54,389 bases of DNA from Nemertoderma westbladi. Taxonomy: Eukaryota > Xenacoelomorpha > Nemertodermatida > Nemertodermatidae. Every line of letters starts with the position of its first letter. The stretch's first letter is position 1. A program made the position numbers and the translations under genes. The stretch spans positions 22,501 through 76,889 of the forward strand of contig JAUCBJ010005792.1 of the NCBI GenBank assembly GCA_032718475.1, in the 5' to 3' direction. Below are positions 34,782-44,695 of this stretch, one piece after another. The notes under the pieces were generated by a model that did not search any database, was not told the DNA's origin, and was given only the letters and a program-made list of their open reading frames with translations.

Positions 34782-35317
34782 TGTTAGCTTATCCAATTCC
34801 GCTAACACAAACCCATAGAGTGAGCCATAAAGCAATATTGGGAGCACGAGGTTGATTACCAATCAACCTCGTGTCAGCCCAGTAAACGGGGACAATAGGC
34901 CCCAAAGGAGACACACACAATAAGGGTCAGGGGCCAAACCCCTAACCGAGAGAGAACACAGGGAGTGAAGGGAAACACTCCAAAGGGTGCCAACAGGGAT
35001 ATCAACCAATCAGAGGGGGGAAAGGCATCGATTGAGTAGCAATAAGGCCACCGTGCAATATAACCAGTAACCTGTAATCATTCATTCAGTTTACTCAGTC
35101 AGATCAGTAGGGTGGAACGGGGACTTCTGTCACCGTCCGCTACCGCCATTATATATTACCTGTTGTGTCATACTCAGTACTTCTATATATCAACTATCAG
35201 ACTATTATACCTTTATACATATTACCCAACATCAGAACTCCTTTACCTTTCACACACGGCGGGGACGCGTGGATAGAAAACCCAACGGATAAACCGGGAT
35301 CCGTAGATCCCGTCACA
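34782..35317 (+). repeat. BEL/Pao LTR 1
   Basis: 536 bp, TG...CA. Contains a perfect 13-bp hairpin (CACGAGGTTGATT/AATCAACCTCGTG) at 34845-34873. A possible primer-binding site downstream does not begin with the usual TGG; the first internal bases are GTGACAGAATCAG. Confidence 0.85.
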
Positions 35318-35377
35318 GTGACAGAATCAGATCCGCCCAGCTGCCCTGACAGTGATAGACTGACACCAAAGACAAAG

Positions 35378-37393
35378 ATGAGCCGAATAGGAGAGAAAGG
35401 AACGACACCGCCGCGGACCCCGGACGACGATCTAACGATCCGCGAGGCCACGGCGAGACGATACGAACCCACGACGCCGGTCGATGCTACGCCGACCACG
35501 TCGACGCAGGTTGACGCTACGTCGATAACGAGCAACACGGCGAACCAAGATGTGGGGGGTCGTCTACCAGGAGAGAGCGAGTCGAGTAGAGGAGACGAGT
35601 CGGGAGGAGAAGAGAAAGACGAGTCGACGCGGAGCGAGGGTCGACGTACCGATGTCGCCGGTCCGCCACAGGCCGAGGGCGACGGACGGCCCACCGGAAC
35701 GGCAACGGTGGAGCCGCCGGTACGACGTCGGACCCGGAGAGACAGAGGAGAGGTCGGCGACGAGGACGTCGGGGTTTCTGATCGACTTCGACGGGCCTAC
35801 AACGCGACCCGGGAACTACTAAAGGAGGCCAAGGAGGGGCGAAGATAGACGAGGTGAGACTGAGAAAGCGACTAGGTGAGTCGAACAGATACTTTGATCA
35901 CCTAGTGTGTTCTGGACAGAGAGAACTAGCAGAGTTGAGGGCGTGGGGAGTTGCCTTCGAACTGTTTAAACTATGGGAATGTGGGGGTATGGAACCTAGT
36001 GTAGTGTACATAGGGCCATACTTAGTCGATGCCCAGGATACAAAATTAGTGGGTTGGAAGAGACCTGAGGAGGGCGAATCCGAGGTTAAACCCGAGGATT
36101 CGGTCTCGTCGGTCGGAGGAAGTTCCGGGAGGCGGGGGAAAGTTAGTAGGACGGAGGGGCGGCGGGAGTCCGTCGCGACCGATAAGTCTGCTACATCCTC
36201 CGTAAAAGAAAGACGGGTGCGAGAGAGTGAACGCATGGCGTATAAATTAAAAATGGAAGAATTAGAGTGGCGACTGAGGGGAAGGAAGGAGCAAGAGAGT
36301 GAACGCGAAGAGCGTGAGGCAAGAGAACAGAGCGTGCGGTACACGTACAGTACGCATAGTAGCCGTACGGGCGGGGGGGGGTAGTAGTAGTGCGTTAGGA
36401 AATATTGGTATTAATAGTACCGTAGTAAATAACCCTAATCCCTTTATTACAGGAAATATTTTACCCGGTAGTAGTAATTTAAGTTTAAATTCAAATAATA
36501 ATATTAATTCAAATATTCAGAATAATCAAAATAATTCGAATAATAGTTTAAATCTGAAAATAATCATCATTAAATAATTTAAATAATAATCCCGTTTCAA
36601 ATTCTAATAATTTAATTGATTTAACAAATAATATTGGGAATGGTGCTATTAATGTGAACGCGTCAGACGTGTATAGCCCGGCAGACGGCGGCCTGGTAGG
36701 CCACGTAGTTAGTAGGCAGGAAGTGGCGCGGTTGAGCCAACCCGAGGTGGGCCTGGTAGGCCACGCAGTAGTAGAGAGAGAGGCGGGGGTGAATAGACCC
36801 AGCCGTAGTAGAGATAGTGTGTCGACTAGAGAGGGGTGTAGAGACGAAGTAAGAGATATTGAAGTTAGATGTGGCGGGTGGGGGGGGGCTACGGGCGCCC
36901 CACCACAGAAGATTAGTGGCGAGAGAAAGGGGGTAGAGAGTGTCCGACAAGAGGGACGCAGAAGTGTAGTAAGAGATAGTGAAGTTAGAAGTAGCGGGTG
37001 GGGGGGGGGCTACGGGCACCCCACCGCGAGAGATTAGTAGCGAGAGAGGGGGGGCAGAGAGTGTCCCACAGGCGTCGGCGGATAATGCGCGGGCCGAATT
37101 AGGTAAACCGCAACACCCGGCGACGGAGAGTAATAGGGGGATTGCGAGTATCCCCAGCGGCGTGCGATCGAGCAGAGAGAGACAGGTTGACGTCGCGAGA
37201 GGGCGGGCGACGGAACGTCGAGCCCAGTCAGAAGAGAGAAGATTAGTAGAGTTTAATAGAGAGGTCGAAGATAGAAGAAAATTAGCAGAGTTTAACCGAG
37301 AGGTCGAAGAGAGAAGAAGGGAAGATAGTAGAAGAGTCGTTGCCAGGAGCGAACCGGAGAGCGAGGACGGATAGCGAGCCGTCGATAGTAGAG
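35378..37393 (+). pseudogene. BEL/Pao gag N-terminal region, broken into frames
   Basis: Begins at ATG 35378 (MSRIGEKGTTPPRTP) with a hydrophilic Arg/Glu/Asp-rich segment to a stop at 35848. It resumes in another frame (35854-36384, SNRYFDHLVCSGQRELAELR), then an Asn-rich stretch (36390-36570), then GHVV/GHAV repeats and an Arg/Glu-rich tail. Frames change at the G-run near 36370-36378, in the Asn codons near 36560, at a G-run near 37001-37010 and near 37350. The two G-runs look like simple length changes; a paired segment at 36882 has a G-run one shorter, in the expected frame. Structural (capsid) function is presumed from position. Confidence 0.65.
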
Positions 37394-40345
37394 ATGGAGT
37401 TAGGGAGTCAGTGGGGTCGAACTTCGGGAGATTGCCGTCGCCCCGGAGAAACGCACCGCACACCAAGAGAGGGGTACAGGACGTACCGATACGAAGACGA
37501 GAGCAGGATAGGGGATCGAAGGGAAGCTTCCCGACGTGATATAGCTGCCGATCGAGAGTACGGTAGTCGCGGGGAGATTCGAGATTCGCGAAGAATAAAC
37601 TTCGGTTCGGAAGGGCACATGCAGACTGCAGGACATACTGTAGGCCTTACTGCACATACTATTATAGGCCATGCTGGGAGAGATAGAGTAGGCGATAGGG
37701 TAGCGCGGACGACGGGATTAAACCCGGAAGTCGCGGAGTACATACCGGTAGGTAGGCGAGAGGTAGGTAGGCCTATATCGGTACAGCAGCATGACTATAA
37801 TACACAGGGACATAACATATATCCAGGGGAGGGGAGAGTTATTGCAGATAGATGTATGGGCCCCAATATATTAACATCAACCCCAGTACCAAACATACCG
37901 GTGGGGGGGGGACAGGGTGACATTCCCCCATCACAATATCAACAATATACCCCAATAGGAGCGAGAACATCGAACCCCTTGGACGAGAACAGATCGTGCG
38001 ACACGGAAATATGGAGGGGGCCGTTACCCCCAATGATATATCCGACGCAACAAATAAAGTCAACAGCAGATAGGACGGACGGACCGTACCCAATAGGAGA
38101 ATCTATACAACATCCATCGAACCCATTAGAAGCGCAAGCGATGGGAATGGCCACATTGATCGATGCGTTAAAAACTAGGATCGAGTTACCACCTGTGGAA
38201 CCATTTAAATTCGATGGGAGTAGGCCGGAAGAATATCTACAGTTTCGGCGCATGTATAGTAACGAAATATTAAGTAAGAACTTGACGCAGGCGGAGTGCC
38301 TAAAATATCTGCAAGTATATACAGGAGGCCCAGCATACGACATCGTGAGGCAATACCAGGGCATCGAGGGCGGCTTCACGACAGCATGGCGGGCGCTAGA
38401 TAGGGAATACGGGCACCCGGCCAAGATCATCCGGCAAACCCTGAGAGGCATAACATCGGGTGGCCTACAGGACAATCCCGTTAGCATAAGGACCTTTGCA
38501 AACAAGGTCGAGAAGGCGTTAATCGTGTTGAAGACGCTAGACGCACCATACGAACTCAACGCGTCTAACAACATCACCACGATAGCGCAGGCACTGCCGA
38601 TCTGGCTGCGGAGAAAGTGGAGGAAGATAGCCTTCTCCACACGGGAGAAGAAGGGTGCGGAACCGGGCTTAGAAGAGATGTCGAGCTTCCTCAACTATGA
38701 AGCCGAATTAATAACAGACCCAGTCTATAGCGAGGATAGTTTGGGGACAAGCCATAAACCCGAACACGATCCTGCAGATCCACTCCCGAGAGTAGGACAA
38801 TCACTACCACATGCGGCCACACAGGGGACTGCTAGTCCACAGTTAGCTGGTAGCAGGGCCACACCGTGGCAGGGACAGAAAGAAAATAACACCATAAATA
38901 AACATAATCCCAACATACCCAGTAGGCCGAGTACAGACAACCAAAACACTAAATCGGTACATATAAACCTAGGCGCGATACGTGAGGGACTATACAGGGA
39001 ACGCTATAATCCAGGATTCGAATGTCAATTACATCGAGACGGAACACATAAGACCAGGAGTTGTAAGCACTGGCAAGCGTTGCCCAAACAAGATCGTGTA
39101 GCCTACACAAACGCAAACGGACTATGTCATCGATGCGTGGTAGAAGGACACAGGTCCGGAGAGTGTGGAGAAACAGCAGTTAGAGAGTCCGAGACTGGAG
39201 GCCAAACAATGGCTACAAGTACGCCAGAAGAGGAGAAGAAGAGAAAAGTACTACTCGGGGTAGTACCAGTAAAGATATCAGGAGAGGGCGGTCGATCAGT
39301 AACGACATTAATGCTGGTCGACAGCGGAGCAGCCTTCACGCTGGTGGAGAACTGGGTGGCCGAAGAGATAGGGCTAAAGACAAGGCCGAATAGAATGGCG
39401 GTGACTACCGTCTCGAGTAAAGATAAGGTCCTGGAGATGAGGACGGGGCGGTGCAGGATAGCAGCGATTGCACCGGGATGCGGCTATGGGGCGACGATCG
39501 ACCCCATCCACGTCATCGAATCGATAAACATCAACGCCAGGCGACCAACCAACACTGAGGTCGAGCAGTATAGATTCCTGGACGGTATCGATTTCTCAAT
39601 ACCAAAGGTGGACGTTAGGAAGGTCTCCATTATAGTAGGAATGGGCTGCCCGACGGCCCATGAGAGGATGAAGACGGTCTTCGGCGAAGACAGGCAGCGG
39701 GACCCGACGGCGATCCTCACGCCGTTCGGATGGACGCTTAGCGGCCCAGTTAAAATCAACATCCCATGCAGTGTGACAGAGACATCTGGGTGCATGATAC
39801 CAGGCACCGAAGACGCAGAGGAAGTAGAGGAGAAACGAGAGATAGTAGAGCCAGATAGGGAGGTGACAGTAAGAAAGTGGGCAGAGGAGAGTAGGTTTCC
39901 CAGCAAGCTTCGGTATGGAGATGAAGCGGAGCGGACGGCGAGGTGTCCGGAGGACAACACTCCAGAGGAGTGTCTGGAGGAGTGTCTAGAGGAGTGTCCG
40001 GAAGAGACGCAGGTCCGGTTTGGAGGCATACCGACAATGGGGAAGTCGAGAAGGAAGGCAGGATGGAAAGGGATAGGACTATTATTCTACCTTCTGTTCT
40101 GCCTGTTCTTTCACTTTCTATTCATTCTGCCGGCGGGAGACAACAAGGAGAGATGTGGCATTTTGATGCCAAGAGAGGAGGAAGTTAAGAAGACGATGGA
40201 GAGACCCAACCTTGGGGTGGTGAAAGGGGGAGAGCCAATCCCTGGTCAGGTGGAATTGGCGAAGAGGGTGTGGCAAAGAGTAAGAGGACATATAGGAGGG
40301 CAGTGGGAGTGTGCCAACTGGAAGAAGGGGCACCTTAGAGTTTAG
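37394..40345 (+). CDS. BEL/Pao gag-protease polyprotein without visible RT or integrase
   Basis: 983 codons from ATG 37394; the frame is open somewhat further upstream. Residues about 250-450 match the gag-like DUF1759 region of Pao elements (PPVEPFKFDGSRPEEYLQFR ... LQVYTGGPAYDIV). About 540-592 is a Cys/His cluster (CQLHRDGTHKTRSC ... CHRCVVEGHRSGEC). About 635-720 is an aspartic protease with LVDSGAAFTLV as active site. FGWTLSGPV near 777 is the usual linker before RT. Where RT, RNase H and integrase should follow there is instead a short Glu/Cys-rich stretch (EECLEECLEECPEE), a hydrophobic segment about 893-912 (LLFYLLFCLFFHFLFIL) and a basic C-terminus. The element can therefore only be mobilised in trans. 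Confidence 0.8.
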   Translation: MELGSQWGRTSGDCRRPGETHRTPREGYRTYRYEDESRIGDRREASRRDIAADREYGSRGEIRDSRRINFGSEGHMQTAGHTVGLTAHTIIGHAGRDRVGDRVARTTGLNPEVAEYIPVGRREVGRPISVQQHDYNTQGHNIYPGEGRVIADRCMGPNILTSTPVPNIPVGGGQGDIPPSQYQQYTPIGARTSNPLDENRSCDTEIWRGPLPPMIYPTQQIKSTADRTDGPYPIGESIQHPSNPLEAQAMGMATLIDALKTRIELPPVEPFKFDGSRPEEYLQFRRMYSNEILSKNLTQAECLKYLQVYTGGPAYDIVRQYQGIEGGFTTAWRALDREYGHPAKIIRQTLRGITSGGLQDNPVSIRTFANKVEKALIVLKTLDAPYELNASNNITTIAQALPIWLRRKWRKIAFSTREKKGAEPGLEEMSSFLNYEAELITDPVYSEDSLGTSHKPEHDPADPLPRVGQSLPHAATQGTASPQLAGSRATPWQGQKENNTINKHNPNIPSRPSTDNQNTKSVHINLGAIREGLYRERYNPGFECQLHRDGTHKTRSCKHWQALPKQDRVAYTNANGLCHRCVVEGHRSGECGETAVRESETGGQTMATSTPEEEKKRKVLLGVVPVKISGEGGRSVTTLMLVDSGAAFTLVENWVAEEIGLKTRPNRMAVTTVSSKDKVLEMRTGRCRIAAIAPGCGYGATIDPIHVIESININARRPTNTEVEQYRFLDGIDFSIPKVDVRKVSIIVGMGCPTAHERMKTVFGEDRQRDPTAILTPFGWTLSGPVKINIPCSVTETSGCMIPGTEDAEEVEEKREIVEPDREVTVRKWAEESRFPSKLRYGDEAERTARCPEDNTPEECLEECLEECPEETQVRFGGIPTMGKSRRKAGWKGIGLLFYLLFCLFFHFLFILPAGDNKERCGILMPREEEVKKTMERPNLGVVKGGEPIPGQVELAKRVWQRVRGHIGGQWECANWKKGHLRV

Positions 40346-41800
40346 TCGTCCAAGGTTTTGGACTGAGGGGGGTGGGAATGAGGGCGAGACGAGACGCCCT
40401 TCCCACAAGAAAATTAATTATTTAATTAAAAATAAATAATTAAAATAATTAAATAATAGTTAGAAGAGATAGTAAGTAGTAGAACAGGAGATAAGTTAGT
40501 AGAAGGAGAGTAAGTTAGAAGGCGGCGGGGTAAGGGAGTGTGGCATATTGTCATGCCACGAGTAGTAGTAGGGAGGTTGTGGGCACCGTAAGCGCCACGT
40601 AGAAGGATAGTAAGTAGAGAAGTTAGAAGGCGGCGGGGTAAGGGAGTGTGGCATATTGTCATGCCACGAGTAGTAGTAGGGGGGTCGTGGGCACCGGAAG
40701 CGCCACGTAGAAAGTAGCAGTGGTAGAGAGGTTGTGGGCACCGGAAGCGCCACGTAGAAAGTAGTAGTAAGAGAGGGGTTGTGGGCACCGGAAGCGCCAC
40801 GTAGAAAGAAGTAGTAAGAGAGGGGTTGTGGGCACCGGAAGCGCCACGTAGAAAGTAGTAGTAGTGGAGTGGTTGTGGGCACCGTTAGCGCCACGTAGAA
40901 AGTAGTAAGAGAGGGGTTGTGGGCACCGGAAGCGCCACGTAGAAAGTAGTAGCAGGGAGTGGTTGTGGGCACCGCAAGCGCCACGTAGATAGAGGTATTA
41001 GTGGAGGTGGAGATGTAGTAGAGTAGTAGAGGGTAGATAGTAGAGTGGTTGTGGGTACCACAAGCGCCACGTAGATAGAGGGTTTTAGTTAGAGTTAGTA
41101 GTAGAGTGGTTGTGGGCACCGTTAGCGCCACGTAGATGGAGATAGAGTTAGTAAGAGGGTACGTAGTACCGGTTGTGGTTGTGGGCACCGTTAGCGCCAC
41201 GTAGATAGAGATAGAGTTAGTTGGAGGATTTTAGTTAGAGTTAGAAAAGAGTTAGTAGACTTAGCAGAAAGTTAGAGAGTTCTAGTTAGAGTTAGTAGAA
41301 AGTTAGAGGCTTTTAGTTAGAGCTAAAAGTAGTAAGAGTTAGCAGAGAGCAGAGTTAGTAGTTAGTAGAGTTAGATAGTTAGAGTTAGTAAGTTAGATAA
41401 GGTAGATAGTATGATAGCACAGGGGTAGCATTAGAGGTCAGGGCCTTAGAGAGTGGCAGAGAGTAGAGAGGAGATAGTGAGAAGAGCTGTTGGCGAGAAG
41501 TTAGAGTGCGATTCAGGTGTGGGGAGAGTGTAAGAGTGGGGAGAGAGCGAGTTGAGTCAGAGAGCGGAGTTAGAGTGGTGAGAGTGTTGGGGAAACAAAA
41601 ATTGTGTGAGAGAAGCGCACGATCGGCCCGACACGAGACGCCAGAGGGTAGTGACATCATACCCATAGGGAGCGGCCTGGAAAGCCGACTCCGAAAAAAT
41701 AGACCCACCCCACACCCGATAATAGATCGGGATCCAGCGGAATTGTAGCGCACTTGAGTTGGATGCTATCTTCTTACCGGGAAGATAGCATGGGGGGGAG
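40346..41800 (+). repeat. BEL/Pao 3' non-coding region with structured repeats
   Basis: Contains about 11 copies of a unit with core TGTGGGCACCGNNAGCGCC followed by ACGTAGA, spaced 43-113 bp, and two perfect GTGGCAT/ATGCCAC hairpins (40540-40559 and 40648-40667). A GTTAGAGTTAGTAG-rich stretch follows to about 41400. Complementary GTGG/CCAC ends let each core fold as a small stem. Translations of the array on the minus strand (MALPVPTTPLLLLLSTWRFR) are repeat artefacts. Confidence 0.8.
41763..41800 (+). promoter_or_regulatory. Hairpin plus polypurine tract before LTR 2
   Basis: ATGCTATCTTC and GAAGATAGCAT form an 11-bp stem (41763-41791), followed at once by GGGGGGGAG and the LTR start. The G-rich tract is the expected primer for plus-strand DNA synthesis. 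The same arrangement recurs at 43892-43929. Confidence 0.7.
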
Positions 41801-42330
41801 TGTTAGCTTATCCAATTCCGCTTAACACAAACCCATAGAGTGAGCCATAAAGCAATATTGGGAGCACGAGGTTGATTACCAATCAACCTCGTGTCAGCCC
41901 AGTAAACGGGGACAATAGGCCCCAAAGGAGACACACACAATAAGGGTCAGGGGCCAAACCCCTAACCGAGAGAGAACACAGGGAGTGAAGGGAAACACTC
42001 CAAAGGGTGCCAACAGGGATATCAACCAATCAGAGGGGGGAAAGGCATCGATTGAGTAGCAATAAGGCCACCGTGCAATATAACCAGTAACCTGTAATCA
42101 TTCATTCAGTTTACTCAGTCAGATCAGTAGGGTGGAACGGGGACTTCTGTCACCGTCCGCTACCGCCATTATATATTACCTGTTGTGTCATACTATACTA
42201 TATCAACTATCAGACTATTATACCTTTATACATATTACCCAACATCAGAACTCTTTTACCTTTCACACACGGCGGGGACGCGTGGATAGAAAACCCAACG
42301 GGTAAACCGGGATCCGTAGATCCCGTCACA
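41801..42330 (+). repeat. BEL/Pao LTR 2 (central, shared)
   Basis: 530 bp. Differs from LTRs 1 and 3 by an extra T near 41822, a CTTT/CCTT change and a GGGT/GGAT change near 42300. It serves as 3' LTR of the first copy and 5' LTR of the deleted copy. Confidence 0.85.
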
Positions 42331-43929
42331 GTGACAGAAAGTGGGGTGGTGAAAGGGGGAGAGCCAATCCCTGGTCAGGTGGAATTGGCGAAGAGGGTGT
42401 GGCAAAGAGTAAGAGGACATATAGGAGGGCAGTGGGAGTGTGCCAACTGGAAGAAGGGGCACCTTAGAGTTTAGTCGTCCAAGGTTTTGGACTGAGGGGG
42501 GTGGGAATGAGGGCGAGACGAGACGCCCTTCCCACAAGAAAATTAATTATTTAATTAAAAATAAATAATAAAAATAATTAAATAATAGTTAGAAGAGATA
42601 GTAAGTAGTAGAACAGGAGATAAGTTAGTAGAAGGAGAGTAAGTTAGAAGGCGGCGGGGTAAGGGAGTGTGGCATATTGTCATGCCACGAGTAGTAGTAG
42701 GGAGGTTGTGGGCACCGTAAGCGCCACGTAGAAGGATAGTAAGTAGAGAAGTTAGAAGGCGGCGGGGTAAGGGAGTGTGGCATATTGTCATGCCACGAGT
42801 AGTAGTAGGGGGGTCGTGGGCACCGGAAGCGCCACGTAGAAAGTAGCAGTGGTAGAGAGGTTGTGGGCACCGGAAGCGCCACGTAGAAAGTAGTAGTAAG
42901 AGAGGGGTTGTGGGCACCGGAAGCGCCACGTAGAAAGAAGTAGTAAGAGAGGGGTTGTGGGCACCGGAAGCGCCACGTAGAAAGTAGTAGTAGTGGAGTG
43001 GTTGTGGGCACCGTTAGCGCCACGTAGAAAGTAGTAAGAGAGGGGTTGTGAGCACCGGAAGCGCCACGTAGAAAGTAGTAGCAGGGAGTGGTTGTGGGCA
43101 CCGCAAGCGCCACGTAGATAGAGGTATTAGTGGAGGTGGAGATGTAGTAGAGTAGTAGAGGGTAGATAGTAGAGTGATTGTGGGTACCACAAGCGCCACG
43201 TAGATAGAGGGTTTTAGTTAGAGTTAGTAGTAGAGTGGTTGTGGGCACCGTTAGCGCCACGTAGATGGAGATAGAGTTAGTAAGAGGGTACGTAGTACCG
43301 GTTGTGGTTGTGGGCACCGTTAGCGCCACGTAGATAGAGATAGAGTTAGTTGGAGGATTTTAGTTAGAGTTAGAAAAGAGTTAGTAGACTTAGCAGAAAG
43401 TTAGAGAGTTCTAGTTAGAGTTAGTAGAAAGTTAGAGGCTTTTAGTTAGAGCTAAAAGTAGTAAGAGTTAGCAGAGAGCAGAGTTAGTAGTTAGTAGAGT
43501 TAGATAGTTAGAGTTAGTAAGTTAGATAAGGTAGATAGTATGATAGCACAGGGGTAGCATTAGAGGTCAGGGCCTTAGAGAGTGGCAGAGAGTAGAGAGG
43601 AGATAGTGAGAAGAGCTGTTGGCGAGAAGTTAGAGTGCGATTCAGGTGTGGGGAGAGTGTAAGAGTGGGGAGAGAGCGAGTTGAGTCAGAGAGCGGAGTT
43701 AGAGTGGTGAGAGTGTTGGGGAAACAAAAATTGTGTGAGAGAAGCGCACGATCGGCCCGACACGAGACGCCAGAGGGTAGTGACATCATACCCATAGGGA
43801 GCGGCCTGGAAAGCCGACTCCGAAAAAATAGACCCACCCCACACCCGATAATAGATCGGGATCCAGCGGAATTGTAGCGCACTTGAGTTGGATGCTATCT
43901 TCTTACCGGGAAGATAGCATGGGGGGGAG
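42331..43929 (+). mobile_element. Internally deleted BEL/Pao copy body
   Basis: Starts with GTGACAGAA as after LTR 1, then continues with GTGGGGTGGTGAAAGGGGGA, matching 40213 onward. From there to the end it repeats 40213-41800 nearly base for base (for example one GTGG/GTGA and one GGGC/GAGC change). No gag or protease remains; the repeats and hairpins of the 3' region do. Confidence 0.85.
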
Positions 43930-44460
43930 TGTTAGCTTATCCAATTCCGCTAACACAAACCCATAGAGTGAGCCATAAAGCAATATTGGGAGCACGAGGT
44001 TGATTACCAATCAACCTCGTGTCAGCCCAGTAAACGGGGACAATAGGCCCCAAAGGAGACACACACAATAAGGGTCAGGGGCCAAACCCCTAACCGAGAG
44101 AGAACACAGGGAGTGAAGGGAAACACTCCAAAGGGTGCCAACAGGGATATCAACCAATCAGAGGGGGGAAAGGCATCGATTGAGTAGCAATAAGGCCACC
44201 GTGCAATATAACCAGTAACCTGTAATCATTCATTCAGTTTACTCAGTCAGATCAGTAGGGTGGAACGGGGACTTCTGTCACCGTCCGCTACCGCCATTAT
44301 ATATTACCTGTTGTGTCATACTATACTATATATCAACTATCAGACTATTATACCTTTATACATATTACCCAACATCAGAACTCCTTTACCTTTCACACAC
44401 GGCGGGGACGCGTGGATAGAAAACCCAACGGATAAACCGGGATCCGTAGATCCCGTCACA
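43930..44460 (+). repeat. BEL/Pao LTR 3
   Basis: 531 bp, ends GTCACA next to the AATAT target duplication. Closer to LTR 1 than to LTR 2 at the positions where those two differ, apart from the TACTATACTATA segment it shares with LTR 2. Confidence 0.85.
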
Positions 44461-44514
44461 AATATATTCCCAATGTGTGGCAGGGTTAACTAAGAGCATT
44501 ATTTCTTCACGCAG

Positions 44515-44695
44515 TGTCGATGAACAACAAAGAAAGAAAGCGTTGAGGAGGAAGAAGTCCAAGTCGAATTTGTTAATTTCTTGGTTTTCCCCGCCCAAGA
44601 CACACACATCTGTTCGACAATTGAAACAATGCTTGAAGATGGTTCTTAAGAATAAAGACCACGTATTTGGTCAGCATGTGTATAACTTTATACAA
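44515..44695 (+). CDS. RIN-like gene, exon 4 (start of RIN homology region)
   Basis: Strong acceptor TTATTTCTTCACGCAG at 44514, only 50 bp after the BEL target duplication. One base completes exon 3's codon; then comes VDEQQRKKALRRKKSKSN, a basic stretch, and SVRQLKQCLKMVLKNKDHVF with GQHVYNFIQ, which reads like the start of the RIN homology domain. Donor ACAA|GTTAGT at 44696, phase 0. In mammalian RIN proteins this region lies just before VPS9 and helps bind Rab5-GTP. Confidence 0.8.

Larger units (their letters stand above)
34782..44460 (+). mobile_element. BEL/Pao-type LTR element with three LTRs
   Basis: LTRs lie at 34782-35317, 41801-42330 and 43930-44460. All start TGTTAGCTTATCC and end GTCACA and differ only by a few substitutions and small indels. 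The target duplication AATAT (34777-34781 and 44461-44465) flanks the whole block, so it is one insertion locus. The first internal region (35318-41800) carries gag and protease. The second (42331-43929) keeps only about 10 bp of the 5' internal end, then jumps to sequence matching 40215-41800. The block is thus a full-size copy and an internally deleted copy sharing a central LTR. Near-identity of LTRs and duplicated segments marks a recent origin. Confidence 0.85.
34139..44514 (+). other. RIN-like gene, intron 3 (host of BEL/Pao element)
   Basis: 10.4 kb, of which 34782-44460 is one BEL/Pao-type insertion. Without the element and one target copy the intron would be about 0.7 kb. The 34139-34781 part contains a CTA/GAC-rich microsatellite near 34260-34310 and nothing else supported. 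Confidence 0.7.

Noticed and set aside
36663-37466. 267-codon minus-strand frame
   Set aside because: Antisense shadow of the Arg/Glu-rich gag region; GC-rich coding sequence commonly leaves the complementary strand open.
40426-41200. Minus-strand frames with MALPVPTTPLLLLLSTWRF repeats, duplicated at 42.5-43.3 kb
   Set aside because: They translate the structured repeat array of the BEL 3' region; the frames exist because unit lengths vary around multiples of three, and the strand is opposite to the element.
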